Source of the DNA: Porticoccaceae bacterium
GTDB taxonomy: Bacteria > Pseudomonadota > Gammaproteobacteria > Pseudomonadales > Porticoccaceae
NCBI GenBank assembly: GCA_029252555.1
Contig: JAQXBF010000011.1
Location: 108,532-172,531 of the forward strand
Reading direction: 5' to 3'
Length of the DNA stretch: 64,000 bases
In this document: in pieces, positions 1 to 8,962 of the stretch
How the letters are laid out: each line of letters opens with the position of its first letter
How positions within the stretch are numbered: the first letter of the stretch is position 1
The notes under the pieces: model-generated
Databases searched by the model: none
The model's input: the letters and a program-made list of their open reading frames with translations, nothing else
What the model was told of the DNA's origin: nothing
Translations under genes and position numbers: made by a program

Positions 1-308
1 AGACCATTGGGGTACATTTCAATATCATCAGGGTGAAATAGATAGTCACAGCCAGACTCTCGCAGCTTGTCGCAGTCAGACTGATAGGTTCGTGGGTACT
101 TATCCCAGTCTTCATTGAGGCCAAACTGCAGGGCGTTAACAAAGATAGAACAGACCACAACATCGTTGCTCTCGCGGGCCTGCTTAATCAGCGCCAAATG
201 GCCCTCGTGAAGATTGCCCATGGTCGGCACAAAGCCAACGCGCAGCCCCTGCTGACGATCGTTATTTAAATCATCTCGAAGACCACTGACGGTATGAAAA
301 ACCTTCAT
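1..308 (-). CDS. panC: Pantothenate synthetase, 5' part (runs off the left edge)
   Basis: Pantoate-beta-alanine ligase makes pantothenate from pantoate, beta-alanine and ATP in the cytoplasm (coenzyme A precursor). About 102 codons are visible, starting with ATG at 308; the rest lies outside the window, so no stop is seen. Translating the minus strand gives [14 protein letters not shown] and then, at residues 28-38, [11 protein letters not shown], the nucleotide-binding HIGH-like signature of PanC, followed by a segment with [17 protein letters not shown] matching the family's FVNPxQF motif (here Ala replaces the usual Pro). The identification is by motif and strong overall resemblance; only the N-terminal third can be checked. 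Confidence 0.93.
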   Translation of the reverse strand, partial: MKVFHTVSGLRDDLNNDRQQGLRVGFVPTMGNLHEGHLALIKQARESNDVVVCSIFVNALQFGLNEDWDKYPRTYQSDCDKLRESGCDYLFHPDDIEMYPNG

Positions 309-345
309 TAACGAAATCCTTTAAGTGACATTTTAATCGTGCGGT

Positions 346-1794
346 TTATTGATCAGAGAAATGGTCGCCGGCCAGATTTTCAAATCGCGTATACTTGCCC
401 ATAAACATCAATCGGCAGGTGCCAATCGGGCCATTACGCTGCTTGCCGAGAATTATTTCGGCAGTGCCTTTATCTGGGCTATCCTCGTTGTACACCTCAT
501 CGCGATAGATAAAGGCGATAACATCTGCATCCTGCTCAATAGCACCAGATTCACGCAAGTCTGCATTCACCGGCCGCTTATTGGGTCGCTGTTCCACATT
601 ACGACTCAGCTGGGAAAGCGCGACCATCGGGCATTCATATTCTCGGGCCAGGCCTTTAAGCTCGCGAGAGATTTGTGAAATTTCCTGCACTCGCCCTTCG
701 CCGCTATTAGTGCCACTCATCAGCTGCAAATAATCCACCATAATCATACCCGGCTGGGCCGCTTCATAAAGCGCCTCAGTATCCGCCGGTGTATCCGCGC
801 CGTGCTCTTTGTGCCATTGTGCACGCAACTGCTCCACCCGCTCACGGGTAAACTGCTTAATTCTATTGCGCATTTCCAGTGGTGTAATACCCGCGGAATC
901 ATCAATAAATAATGGCCGATCTTTAAGGCGCTGAGCCGCACTGCTCAGACGCGGCCAATCGTCTTCAAGTAGATTTCCAGAACGCATTCTCGTGGCATCA
1001 ATTTTGCCGATAGAAGACAGCATACGAGTCACCAGACTGCTGGCAGGCATCTCCAGGCTAAATACCAATACTGGACGATCCTGATACAGGGTCGCATGCT
1101 CAACCATATTCATAGCAAAGGAGGTTTTACCCATCGAAGGTCGACCAGCAATAATAATTAGATCCGATTTCTGCCAGCCAGAGGTCATCCCATCTAAATC
1201 AGAAAAGCCGGTGCTCAGGCCAGTAATGTCGGCATCATTTTTAAATAGCTCATCAAGGCGTTCAACTGCCTCTTTAATCAGCGAGTTAACCTCTTTAAAA
1301 CCGCCTTTTTTGGGACGATTTTCAATAATTTCCTGTAGCCGCTTCTCGGCTTCTTCCAATAACTTGGCGCTGTCCCAACCCAGAGGATTGTAGCCTTTGC
1401 GCACAATGTCACTTGAAGCTCTAATCAGCTGGCGAACAATCGAGCGCTCCAGAACAATCTGAGTATAGGCCTTAACATTGGCCGAGCTGGGGGTATTGTG
1501 AGCCAGGTCTACCAGATACTCTGCGCCACCGGCGGCACCGAGCTGATTGGAATTTTGTAATGATTCAGTTAGTGTAATCGGGTCAAAGGGCTGACCGTCG
1601 GCGGCCAACGCGGCCATAGCATTAAAAATCAGCTGGTGATCAGCACTGTAGAAGTCGCTATCAGAGAGAACTTCAGCTGTGGTGTCGAAGGCATCATTCT
1701 TCAACATCAACCCACCGAGAACAGCCTGCTCGGCCTCAATCGAATGTGGCAGTGGCTGGCTTATAGAAGGTTCTGCAAAAAGCGCTTCGTTCAT
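346..1794 (-). CDS. dnaB: Replicative DNA helicase DnaB
   Basis: Hexameric 5'-3' helicase that unwinds the replication fork. The 482-residue product is close to the usual length (about 470). The N-terminal DnaB domain (residues about 15-120) begins PLPHSIEAEQAVLGGLM; the RecA-like C-terminal domain has Walker A GRPSMGKTSF near residue 220, the MIMVDYLQLM Walker B segment and the SQLSRNVEQRPNKRP and DLRESGAIEQDAD motifs. It is the last gene of the rpsF-rpsR-DUF2232-rplI-dnaB cluster, the normal gammaproteobacterial arrangement, but a strong terminator hairpin separates it from rplI, so it probably also has its own promoter in 1795-1850. No intein or insertion is seen. Confidence 0.97.
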   Translation of the reverse strand: MNEALFAEPSISQPLPHSIEAEQAVLGGLMLKNDAFDTTAEVLSDSDFYSADHQLIFNAMAALAADGQPFDPITLTESLQNSNQLGAAGGAEYLVDLAHNTPSSANVKAYTQIVLERSIVRQLIRASSDIVRKGYNPLGWDSAKLLEEAEKRLQEIIENRPKKGGFKEVNSLIKEAVERLDELFKNDADITGLSTGFSDLDGMTSGWQKSDLIIIAGRPSMGKTSFAMNMVEHATLYQDRPVLVFSLEMPASSLVTRMLSSIGKIDATRMRSGNLLEDDWPRLSSAAQRLKDRPLFIDDSAGITPLEMRNRIKQFTRERVEQLRAQWHKEHGADTPADTEALYEAAQPGMIMVDYLQLMSGTNSGEGRVQEISQISRELKGLAREYECPMVALSQLSRNVEQRPNKRPVNADLRESGAIEQDADVIAFIYRDEVYNEDSPDKGTAEIILGKQRNGPIGTCRLMFMGKYTRFENLAGDHFSDQ

Positions 1795-1854
1795 GCTTAA
1801 ATTCTTTAACCTGTTTCGTTGATGCTTAACATTTCTGTCTGCGTTAAAAACAAA

Positions 1855-1889
1855 AACGGCACTGCATCTTATTAAGAAGCAGTGCCGTT
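1855..1889 (-). terminator. Rho-independent terminator after rplI
   Basis: Perfect 11-bp inverted repeat (AACGGCACTGC at 1855-1865, GCAGTGCCGTT at 1879-1889) with a 13-nt loop. Read on the minus strand the hairpin is followed by GTTTTTG, the T-run of an intrinsic terminator. It lies 50 bp after the rplI stop and 60 bp before dnaB, so it should end or attenuate the ribosomal transcript before dnaB. Confidence 0.8.
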
Positions 1890-1938
1890 ATGCAATAACT
1901 TTACCTTAACTAGCTGATCTGCCGCTAGTGAACAGAAA

Positions 1939-2388
1939 TTACTCTGCTTCAATCACTACAGTAATTGTTTCTGTCACATCGGTGTGCAGCTGAACTTCAA
2001 CCGCGAACTCACCAACGTGGCGCAGTGCACCTTCAGGCAGATTAATTTCGCTCTTAGTGATCTCGCCGCCAGCTGCATTAACTGCGCCTTCTAGCTCGCG
2101 CGTACCGACAGAGCCGAACAGCTTGCCTTCGTCGCCAGCAATGGCAGAGATAGTTACGCTACCAATGGCAGCCAACTTGGCCCCTCGAGCAGTTGCTTCT
2201 GCCAATTTGGCATCTGCAGCGGCTTCAAGATCTGCACGACGCAGTTCAAAATCAGCAAGGTTCTTCTCAGTGGCAAATACCGCCTTGCCCTGGGGAACCA
2301 GGTAGTTGCGACCGTATCCAGCTTTAACCTTAGCTGTGTCACCAATATTGCCTAATTTACCTAAATTTTCTAGCAGAATAACTTCCAT
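1939..2388 (-). CDS. rplI: 50S ribosomal protein L9
   Basis: Large-subunit protein that binds 23S rRNA near the L1 stalk. The product has 149 residues, the standard length. It begins [33 protein letters not shown] (positions 2388 downwards), the classic L9 N-terminal RNA-binding domain with the GYGRNYL signature, followed by the long connecting helix rich in Ala/Lys/Glu and a C-terminal domain ending VVIEAE. It follows the DUF2232 membrane-protein gene by 29 bp in the S6 cluster. Confidence 0.98.
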   Translation of the reverse strand: MEVILLENLGKLGNIGDTAKVKAGYGRNYLVPQGKAVFATEKNLADFELRRADLEAAADAKLAEATARGAKLAAIGSVTISAIAGDEGKLFGSVGTRELEGAVNAAGGEITKSEINLPEGALRHVGEFAVEVQLHTDVTETITVVIEAE

Positions 2389-2417
2389 CTCAATAACCTC
2401 TGTTACTTACTATCTGC

Positions 2418-3287
2418 TCATGTTTGACGATTTTTAACCGCCGCTAACCTTGAGCGTAAATTCAAAATGCTGTCAGCAAAACCTAAACCCACTAACAAAA
2501 CACCAACGCTGGGGCCGAACACAACCAACCCGAAATACATAAATACTAACCACTGACTGCCCGCCTGCAAAAACTTCACGCTGTGGTGGGTAACAGCCAG
2601 ACCAGATAATATTAACGGCACAGCCATTAACTCTGTCCAAAATTCATAACCGCTGGGTAATCTCAATCCAGCGATAACAGCTAACAGTAATAAGCCTGCA
2701 ACCCCGGGGCTTAACCTAAAGCCATGGAATTCTTCACCGAAACCGCCAAGGTTATAAAGCAACGCCTGCCACCATCGGGCCACAAATAGACTCAGAATCG
2801 CACTAACCGCTAACATTAGCGCAACAAGACCAAGTATAAACTGACGCCCTGGTACGAAGGGCTCCTGCTCTACTTCCTGTTGCACCGCAACCTCTGCCAG
2901 CACATTGCTTATGCTATCTATTAAAAGATTCACATCAGCGCTAAAGAACAATCCAAAGCTCAGTGCAGTAATGCCACCAACCAGCATCGACATCAGCACG
3001 GTTGACTGCCATGAAGCTGTTAGTCTCAACACATTGGCTGAGACAACCATCATAAACAATGACGCTATAGACACCAGGGTTAGTAATGCGGGCCCTTCAC
3101 TTAATGTGTAGCTTGCTAACAGCGGCAATACCGCCCAGAGCAACACCAACAACCCCTCATTACTACCTTTACGCAGCGTAACCAGCCCTATAGTAGCTGG
3201 GCTGATAAAGGGGAAAAAACTCCCCAGTAATGCAACGGCACAAGCTTGAGTGCGCCCGCGCATAATAAACTCCGCCAGGGCCTGCAA
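2418..3287 (-). CDS. DUF2232 (YybS-like) membrane protein
   Basis: Predicted inner-membrane protein of unknown biochemical role, 289 residues, with about eight hydrophobic segments (for example GLLVLLWAVLPLLASYTL, LLTLVSIASLFMMVVSANV, FILGLVALMLAVSAILSLF, LLLLAVIAGL). In gammaproteobacteria a DUF2232 gene commonly sits between rpsR and rplI, exactly as here (14 bp after rpsR, 29 bp before rplI), which supports the family call more than any motif does. The central acidic stretch around VAVQQEVEQEPF is a soluble loop. A function in envelope or cell-division biology has been suggested for relatives but cannot be inferred from this sequence. Confidence 0.8.
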   Translation of the reverse strand: MQALAEFIMRGRTQACAVALLGSFFPFISPATIGLVTLRKGSNEGLLVLLWAVLPLLASYTLSEGPALLTLVSIASLFMMVVSANVLRLTASWQSTVLMSMLVGGITALSFGLFFSADVNLLIDSISNVLAEVAVQQEVEQEPFVPGRQFILGLVALMLAVSAILSLFVARWWQALLYNLGGFGEEFHGFRLSPGVAGLLLLAVIAGLRLPSGYEFWTELMAVPLILSGLAVTHHSVKFLQAGSQWLVFMYFGLVVFGPSVGVLLVGLGFADSILNLRSRLAAVKNRQT

Positions 3288-3301
3288 GCTGCTAGCCCTA
3301 A

Positions 3302-3529
3302 CTACTTATGGCTATCAGTGTAAGGGAGCAGCGCAACGTAGCGTGCACGCTTGATAGCTTCAGAAAGCTCGCGCTGGTAGCGCGCCTTGGTACCAGTGAT
3401 GCGGCTGGGAACAATCTTACCGCTCTCAGAGACATAACCTTTCAAGGTGTCCAAATCTTTATAATCGATTTCAGTAGCGCCTTCGGCAGTGAAACGACAA
3501 AATTTTCTACGACGTACGAATCTAGCCAT
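3302..3529 (-). CDS. rpsR: 30S ribosomal protein S18
   Basis: Small-subunit protein that binds 16S rRNA as a heterodimer with S6. 75 residues, the usual length; begins [20 protein letters not shown] with [19 protein letters not shown] and the [22 protein letters not shown] signature of the family. The single Cys in KFCRF is typical. It follows rpsF by 2 bp and is almost certainly cotranslated with it. Confidence 0.98.
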   Translation of the reverse strand: MARFVRRRKFCRFTAEGATEIDYKDLDTLKGYVSESGKIVPSRITGTKARYQRELSEAIKRARYVALLPYTDSHK

Positions 3530-3531
3530 GA

Positions 3532-4044
3532 TTATTCTCCTTTATCCGCTTCTGGTGCTTCTTCAGCTGGCGCCGTGGCGGCTTCTTGAACTGCTGACGA
3601 AGCTTCTTCTGTTACTTCTTCAGAAGCAGGTGCTGCAGCGGCAGCTTCTGCGGCCTTGGCTTCATCAGTCTTAGCTTTAGCAGCGTTGCGACGCTCGCGG
3701 GCTTCTTTATCAGCCTTCTCAGAATTTTCCTGCTTCATAATCGGTGATTCAGCAGTAACAGCTTCATCGCGACGGATAACCATGCTGCGAAGAACAGCAT
3801 CGTTGTAGCGAAAAGTTGAATTGAGCTCATCGAGAACTTCCTGACCGCACTCGACGTTCATCAGGATGTAATGGGCTTTGTGAATTTTGTTGATTGGGTA
3901 AGCCAATTGACGGCGACCCCAGTCTTCCATACGGTGCACGGTTCCGTTAGCTGCAGTAATAGACGCAGAATAACGCTCAACCATACCTGGGACTTGCTCG
4001 CTCTGATCTGGATGGACCAGGAACACGATTTCGTAGTGACGCAT
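3532..4044 (-). CDS. rpsF: 30S ribosomal protein S6 with long acidic/alanine-rich tail
   Basis: Small-subunit protein that pairs with S18. The first ~100 residues ([63 protein letters not shown]) form the S6 fold. The protein is 170 residues, longer than the ~131-135 of E. coli; the extra length is a low-complexity tail of Ala, Glu, Lys and Pro ([20 protein letters not shown] region). S6 tails are variable and in E. coli are modified by glutamate addition; whether this one is modified is unknown. The start has a strong Shine-Dalgarno (GAGGAGA, 4 bp before ATG). First gene of the S6 operon. Confidence 0.96.
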   Translation of the reverse strand: MRHYEIVFLVHPDQSEQVPGMVERYSASITAANGTVHRMEDWGRRQLAYPINKIHKAHYILMNVECGQEVLDELNSTFRYNDAVLRSMVIRRDEAVTAESPIMKQENSEKADKEARERRNAAKAKTDEAKAAEAAAAAPASEEVTEEASSAVQEAATAPAEEAPEADKGE

Positions 4045-4150
4045 TGTATCTCCTCATGGATTTAAAAGTCTCCCGGTCGGCCATTTAGCCTTCACGATGA
4101 GACAAGGAGTGTCCGAACTCTAAAATCTTAAAAAAAGCCCGGACGCTTTA
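4045..4150 (-). promoter_or_regulatory. Leader of the rpsF operon, candidate S6:S18 autoregulatory structure
   Basis: The ~100 nt before rpsF can fold (minus strand) into a stem GTCTC/GAGAC (4099-4103 with 4068-4072) enclosing a GGC/GCC hairpin (4088-4090 with 4079-4081) and a CCGACCGG stretch (4074-4081). Known S6:S18 leader motifs place a conserved CCG in a bulged structure just upstream of rpsF, so this is a plausible autoregulatory site. The fold was judged by eye only. An adjacent GTCCG/CGGAC pair (4111-4115 with 4140-4144) could be a second stem. Confidence 0.35.
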
Positions 4151-4236
4151 AGGCGCGGAAGTATAGAGATTTGATGGCACAGTTGCAATACGCTGCAGAT
4201 AAAGTTTTGCCTGGACCCAGAGCCACAGAAAACGGG

Positions 4237-4824
4237 CTATTTGTGGCGACTAGAGAGATCAGCCCGCAGATAGAATACAGACCCAACATTGCTTCGCGGC
4301 TGATTCAAAATAAAGGTAATTGCCACCTCCTCTGCAGCCACCAGCACATGGAATAGAATCACTATGCGAAAGAAGCTGTCGGCATCCGACAAAATCAGCA
4401 CATAGTATGCGGGTGCCATAAGCACAGCAGCCAATTTCGCACCCCAGGTATGGTAGCTCGGGTACTCACCAAACTTGCGAAAGGCCAGCAGCGTCGGCAG
4501 GGTAAACGCCAACATAGTGGCCAACAGAAACTCCGCCTGCTTATCAAAAATGTCTGGCCAAATCAGATACAGGCCCAGAATCATTGCCGCATAGGTGAGA
4601 ATATCTCCCCAGCTATCCAACTTGGCGCCCAGCTCACTGGCCTGATTGAGCTTGCGTGCGAAGTAGCCATCGAGAACATCGCTAATCAGGGATACCGCCA
4701 GCACCAATAGAAAAATACTACCTTCTTGCGCAGACGCAAGCCAGACCAACAAAGGCACCAAGGCTAGCCTTAGCATGCTAAGAATATTGGGAATTGAGTA
4801 GAGGTTATGCGCCGAGCGTTGCAT
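4237..4824 (-). CDS. CDP-alcohol phosphatidyltransferase family membrane protein
   Basis: Integral membrane enzyme family that moves a phosphatidyl group from CDP-diacylglycerol to an alcohol (PgsA, Pss, cardiolipin synthases). The 195-residue protein carries the family signature D-x2-D-G-x2-A-R-x8-G-x3-D-x3-D as SDVLDGYFARKLNQASELG followed by AKLDSWGD (residues about 48-75), with five to six hydrophobic segments. It begins MQRSAHNLYSIPNILSMLRL, a PgsA-like start. Whether the acceptor is glycerol phosphate, inositol phosphate or another alcohol is not decidable. It is a single gene between rlmB and rpsF on the same strand. Confidence 0.85.
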   Translation of the reverse strand: MQRSAHNLYSIPNILSMLRLALVPLLVWLASAQEGSIFLLVLAVSLISDVLDGYFARKLNQASELGAKLDSWGDILTYAAMILGLYLIWPDIFDKQAEFLLATMLAFTLPTLLAFRKFGEYPSYHTWGAKLAAVLMAPAYYVLILSDADSFFRIVILFHVLVAAEEVAITFILNQPRSNVGSVFYLRADLSSRHK

Positions 4825-4942
4825 CCTTTTCCTTATTAAAAATCAGCAAAAAAATATCCATAGGATCAATATAAGATTAGCTGTTATCTCAAACAAAAAG
4901 CAACTGCCTAGATCAATTAGAGTTTAGACTTTATACACGAGC

Positions 4943-5680
4943 CTAGGTGCCAGCGCGCCGCTGGCGCACCACCTCGAACAGACAGACACCAGTGGCCACC
5001 GAGACATTTAGACTGCTCACCTCACCCGCCATAGGTAATTTAGCCAAAAAATCACATTGTTTACGGGTTAATTGGCGCATACCAGCGCCCTCAGCACCCA
5101 TCACCAGCACAATGGGGCCCTTGAGATCTAAATCATAGATAAACTGCTCCGCTTCACCCGCTGTACCTACCACCCAGGCCCCCTGCCGCTGGAGCTTCTC
5201 CAGGGTACGGGTCAAATTAGTCACCATCACTAAAGGCATGGTTTCCGCGGCACCACAGGCTACCTTAGTCACTACCGGCGTTAAGCCCACAGAATTATCC
5301 TTGGGTACAATCACCGCATGCACCCCGGCACCGTCTGCAGAGCGCAGGCAGGCACCCAGGTTATGGGGGTCGGTGACACCATCCAGCATCAAAAAGAATG
5401 CATCCTGGCCCTTTTCTTCGGCCAACTTTAAGAGAAAGCCCTCATCGTAGGTCTCGCCCGGGCTGCATAGCGCCATGACACCCTGATGTCGGCCCTCGGC
5501 CTTGCCATCAAGCTGCTTAACCGTAGCCCACTGCAATGCAACGCCGTGCTGTTCGGCCAGTTTGTGAATTTTTTGTAGGCGGTCATCCTGTCGACCTCGC
5601 TGCACATGCAGTTCACGCACCCGCTGAGGTGCTGACTTAAGCATGGTTTGCACCGCATGAATGCCATAAATCCAATCCAC
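4943..5680 (-). CDS. rlmB: 23S rRNA (guanosine-2251-2'-O)-methyltransferase
   Basis: SPOUT-class methyltransferase that uses S-adenosylmethionine to methylate the ribose of G2251 in the 23S rRNA P-loop. 245 residues, normal for RlmB. The N-terminal substrate-binding domain starts IYGIHAVQTML; the knotted C-terminal domain contains the three SpoU motifs: LDGVTDPHNLGACLRSAD (motif 1, around residue 118), GPIVLVMGAEGAGMRQL (motif 2) and LPMAGEVSSLNVSVATGV (motif 3). In many gammaproteobacteria rlmB follows rnr; here no rnr lies beside it, and the upstream gene is divergent. Confidence 0.95.
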   Translation of the reverse strand: MDWIYGIHAVQTMLKSAPQRVRELHVQRGRQDDRLQKIHKLAEQHGVALQWATVKQLDGKAEGRHQGVMALCSPGETYDEGFLLKLAEEKGQDAFFLMLDGVTDPHNLGACLRSADGAGVHAVIVPKDNSVGLTPVVTKVACGAAETMPLVMVTNLTRTLEKLQRQGAWVVGTAGEAEQFIYDLDLKGPIVLVMGAEGAGMRQLTRKQCDFLAKLPMAGEVSSLNVSVATGVCLFEVVRQRRAGT

Positions 5681-5832
5681 AAAACTCTCCTGCTGCTATT
5701 TAGTTAAAATACTGGACAATAATCACCGATTGCGCATTGTACTGGCTTTGGGCAAAATCCAAGCATGTTTAATAAGCCCATTATCAGAGCAACCCTAACA
5801 AATAATCCTAGCCGACATTAAATAAGAACATT

Positions 5833-6312
5833 ATGACCGAAGCCACAGACACCATCTCTGCCCCTGCTGCCAACCTGCTACGCCGCCTTATGGCGCTGGT
5901 ATACGACGCATTTTTACTGTTTGCCATCACCCTGGGTTACGGTGCTTTCTTATTACTGATCAAGATACTGTTTAATGGCACCAATGAGCTTGAAAACATC
6001 CAGCCCGGGCTGGCTATGCAAACCTTAAGTTTCGCTGGTCTGCTGGCCTCTCTCGGGGGCTATTACTTTATTTGCTGGCGCAAACAGGGCCAAACTCTGG
6101 GCATGAAAGCCTGGCGGCTAAAGCTTCAGCAGCCAGATGGCAGCATGGCAAGCCCAAAGCAATGTGTATTGCGCACGTTGCTAGCGACTCTTTCCATGGC
6201 CGCCGCTGGCATTGGCTACTTGTGGTGTCTGCTGCCCGCGGCTAAAGGCTGCCTGCATGATATTTACACTGGCACTGAAGTCGTGGTGCTGCCAAAAGAA
6301 CAAAAAAAATAG
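5833..6312 (+). CDS. RDD family membrane protein
   Basis: Small integral membrane protein of 159 residues with an RDD domain: hydrophobic helices [41 protein letters not shown] and a third near [18 protein letters not shown], plus the G(Q)[11 protein letters not shown] motif typical of the family (around residues 93-105). RDD proteins are common and mostly uncharacterised; a few have been linked to ion transport. It lies 11 bp upstream of glpK on the same strand, so the two are probably cotranscribed, but that pairing does not reveal a role. Confidence 0.8.
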   Translation: MTEATDTISAPAANLLRRLMALVYDAFLLFAITLGYGAFLLLIKILFNGTNELENIQPGLAMQTLSFAGLLASLGGYYFICWRKQGQTLGMKAWRLKLQQPDGSMASPKQCVLRTLLATLSMAAAGIGYLWCLLPAAKGCLHDIYTGTEVVVLPKEQKK

Positions 6313-6323
6313 GACTGCCAACA

Positions 6324-7805
6324 ATGAGCGCCAACTATATTCTCGCCATGGATCAGGGTACTACCTCGTCCAGAGCTATTATCTTTGATAAGCGGCACAC
6401 CATCGTCGAACAGGCGCAGGAGGAGTTTGCCCAGCATTTCCCAGACTCGGGTTGGGTGGAACACAACGCCAAGGATATCTGGCAGACCAGCCTGAATACC
6501 GCTCGCCAGGCCTTAGCCAGCTCGAGGATAGGCGCAGATCAAATCGCCGCCATCGGCATCACAAATCAGCGCGAGACCACTTTGCTCTGGGATCGCGACA
6601 GTGGCGAGCCGGTTTACAATGCTATTGTCTGGCAAGATCGTCGCACCGCCGACTTCTGCAATAGCCTCAAAGATCAGGGTCATGAGGCCATGATCACCGC
6701 TAAAACTGGCCTGCTGCTAGACCCTTATTTCTCTGCTACTAAAGTTGCCTGGATACTCGACAATGTGGACGGTGCTCGCGCCAGAGCCGAAGCCGGTGAG
6801 CTGGCTTTTGGCACTATGGATAGTTGGCTGCTGTGGAATCTAACCGAAGGCGCGGCCCATGCTACAGATGCCACCAATGCCTCCAGAACCATGCTCTACA
6901 ATATTCACCAAGGGACATGGGATACGGAGTTACTGGCTCTGTTTAAGATTCCCAGCTCGGTGCTCCCGGAGGTCAAAGACTGTGCCGCAGACTATGGCAT
7001 CACCAGCCTGCTGGGAGCTGATATCCCGATCTTGGGAATCGCCGGGGACCAGCAAGCTGCTGTCTTAGGCCAGGCCTGTTTTACCACGGGCATGATGAAA
7101 TCTACCTATGGCACTGGCTGCTTTGCTCTGCTAAATACTGGGGAAACTGCGGTGACTTCGAGCAATCGTTTGCTGACTACCATTGCCTATCAACTCAATG
7201 GCAAGACCACCTATGCTCTTGAAGGCTCCATTTTTATTGCCGGCGCCGCGGTGCAGTGGCTGCGGGATGGGCTGGGCATTATTGCGTCTGCCAAACAGTC
7301 TGGTGAGCTAGCTGCCCAGGCTGATGATAACCAACAGGTTTATATGATCCCAGCTTTTACTGGCCTTGGTGCCCCTTGGTGGGATGCTAATGCTCGCGGT
7401 GCGCTTATAGGGTTGACCAGAGGCACTGGGCCTGCGGAAATATCTCGCGCCGCTCTAGAATCTGTGTGCTTCCAAACCCTGGATTTACTAAATGCGATGC
7501 AAGCTGATTGGGATCAGGCTGCAGATACTGTGCTGCGCGTAGATGGGGGCATGGTGGCCAGCGACTGGACGATGCAGCGGCTAGCGGATATTTTGCAAGC
7601 TCCGGTGGATCGCCCTGTGATTGCTGAAACTACGGCTTTGGGTGCGGCTTGGCTGGCGGGCTCCAGAGCTGGCGTTTGGCCTGATCAGGAGGGTTTTGCT
7701 GCGAGTTGGCAGCTGGATAAAAACTTTGAGCCGCAGATGAGCGCGGAGGAGAGACATTCGAAAGTAGCGGGTTGGGATAAAGCGGTTAGGCGAGTGCTAT
7801 CTTAG
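6324..7805 (+). CDS. glpK: Glycerol kinase
   Basis: FGGY-family kinase that phosphorylates glycerol with ATP to sn-glycerol 3-phosphate. 493 residues (E. coli 502). N-terminal phosphate-binding motif [18 protein letters not shown] (residues 5-22), the [13 protein letters not shown] and [13 protein letters not shown] segments for substrate binding, and C-terminal FGGY signature region with [16 protein letters not shown] good ribosome site (AGGA) precedes the ATG. No glpF, glpD or glpR gene is adjacent; the upstream RDD gene is the only likely operon partner. Confidence 0.96.
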   Translation: MSANYILAMDQGTTSSRAIIFDKRHTIVEQAQEEFAQHFPDSGWVEHNAKDIWQTSLNTARQALASSRIGADQIAAIGITNQRETTLLWDRDSGEPVYNAIVWQDRRTADFCNSLKDQGHEAMITAKTGLLLDPYFSATKVAWILDNVDGARARAEAGELAFGTMDSWLLWNLTEGAAHATDATNASRTMLYNIHQGTWDTELLALFKIPSSVLPEVKDCAADYGITSLLGADIPILGIAGDQQAAVLGQACFTTGMMKSTYGTGCFALLNTGETAVTSSNRLLTTIAYQLNGKTTYALEGSIFIAGAAVQWLRDGLGIIASAKQSGELAAQADDNQQVYMIPAFTGLGAPWWDANARGALIGLTRGTGPAEISRAALESVCFQTLDLLNAMQADWDQAADTVLRVDGGMVASDWTMQRLADILQAPVDRPVIAETTALGAAWLAGSRAGVWPDQEGFAASWQLDKNFEPQMSAEERHSKVAGWDKAVRRVLS

Positions 7806-7996
7806 ATAGCAGCTGATGAATCTTAGCTCCTGCCGCTGTCATCGCGTGCGCAGCGAAGGATTTCTTTGATTCTGGGTTATTCCCCAAGGCGGCACGACTT
7901 TAGAGAGCATTGATCGTGTTTTTCTGGTTATCGTTGGGCTTGACTGAGCTGAGCCTGACGCAGTGGGTTTTAGGCTGCATTGTGGAGTGATTTTTG

Positions 7997-8884
7997 TTAC
8001 TGAGATCCGACGACAATCGCTCCCGCAATGGCCAGCACCACACCAATCATCTTTCTTCTGGTGAGTTGTTCACCTAACAAAAAATAAGCTAAAAGAATGA
8101 TAAAAACCGTGGACAGCTGATTGTAAATGGCGGCCCGGCCAGCCTCTAAATACTTAAACCCCGAAATCCAGCAAAGCATCGCCAGATAGGGGCCCAAAAT
8201 GGCCATAGGAATTAGCGAATGCCACATATCCGGGCGAACAAACCCCAGTAACAACTCTTTGCAAACTGTGTTGGGAAATCGGAGCTGGGCAAATACAAAT
8301 AGGGCCAGCGCAGCAATAGAGAGCCTGAAACTTGAGACCCACAACACTGACACCTCGCGGTAGATATCTCGTACCATCAGAATTGCTACCCCCATTGTGA
8401 TATGGGCACCAGCAGCCAAAAGAATACCGATCCACAGATTTCTTGAGGTGGTATTGTCGGCCTTCATCACCGTACCTACAAAAACACCTGACACAACCAA
8501 CAGCCCGCCAATAATTTCCCAGCCATTAAGCATTTCCCCGTACATTGCGAAGCCCACCAGGGTAATCGCGGGTGTATAGGCACAGTTCGCAAGAGCTTGC
8601 AGGCTGGCTCCCAGCCGGTTAATTGAAGCTGCAATCATAGTGTCGGCAATGGAGATACCAATGACACCACTGATCACTAGGCGCAAATAATCAATCTTGG
8701 AGAGTTCAATAAAGAGGGGTTCGCCCAGCAGTAACAGAGTGCTTACAGTGAGTAATAGGCCAACACAGACCCGAAAAAAATTAAGCGGAAGTGGCGGTAT
8801 TTGATGGCCGGCCACGCGCATAAAAATAACGGCAATAGAATTGCACAGCGCCGAGGCTATCGCGAGGTAATCTCCCAAAGACAT
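7997..8884 (-). CDS. EamA/DMT-family transporter
   Basis: Inner-membrane drug/metabolite transporter with two EamA repeats and about ten transmembrane helices in 295 residues. Recognisable helices include YLAIASALCNSIAVIFMRV at the N-terminus, ITLVGFAMYG, IIGGLLVVSGVFVGTVM at the end of repeat one, and VFIILLAYFLLGEQLTRRK followed by a final helix IGVVLAIAGAIVV; the LGE(P/Q)L pattern after a helix is typical of both repeats. The substrate is unknown; relatives export amino acids, purines or other metabolites. It stands alone, convergent with glpK. Confidence 0.85.
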   Translation of the reverse strand: MSLGDYLAIASALCNSIAVIFMRVAGHQIPPLPLNFFRVCVGLLLTVSTLLLLGEPLFIELSKIDYLRLVISGVIGISIADTMIAASINRLGASLQALANCAYTPAITLVGFAMYGEMLNGWEIIGGLLVVSGVFVGTVMKADNTTSRNLWIGILLAAGAHITMGVAILMVRDIYREVSVLWVSSFRLSIAALALFVFAQLRFPNTVCKELLLGFVRPDMWHSLIPMAILGPYLAMLCWISGFKYLEAGRAAIYNQLSTVFIILLAYFLLGEQLTRRKMIGVVLAIAGAIVVGSQ

Positions 8885-8962
8885 AACTAAATAACCCTGT
8901 GCCCCAGCGAATTTTTTTGGCCCTGAACTCGCTTAATATTTGCACGCCGCGTAGAAAATTTC

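Noticed and set aside
4105..4160. Terminator for the CDP-alcohol phosphatidyltransferase gene
   Set aside because: A T-run exists on the minus strand but the GC-rich part before it does not form a good stem; left unassigned.
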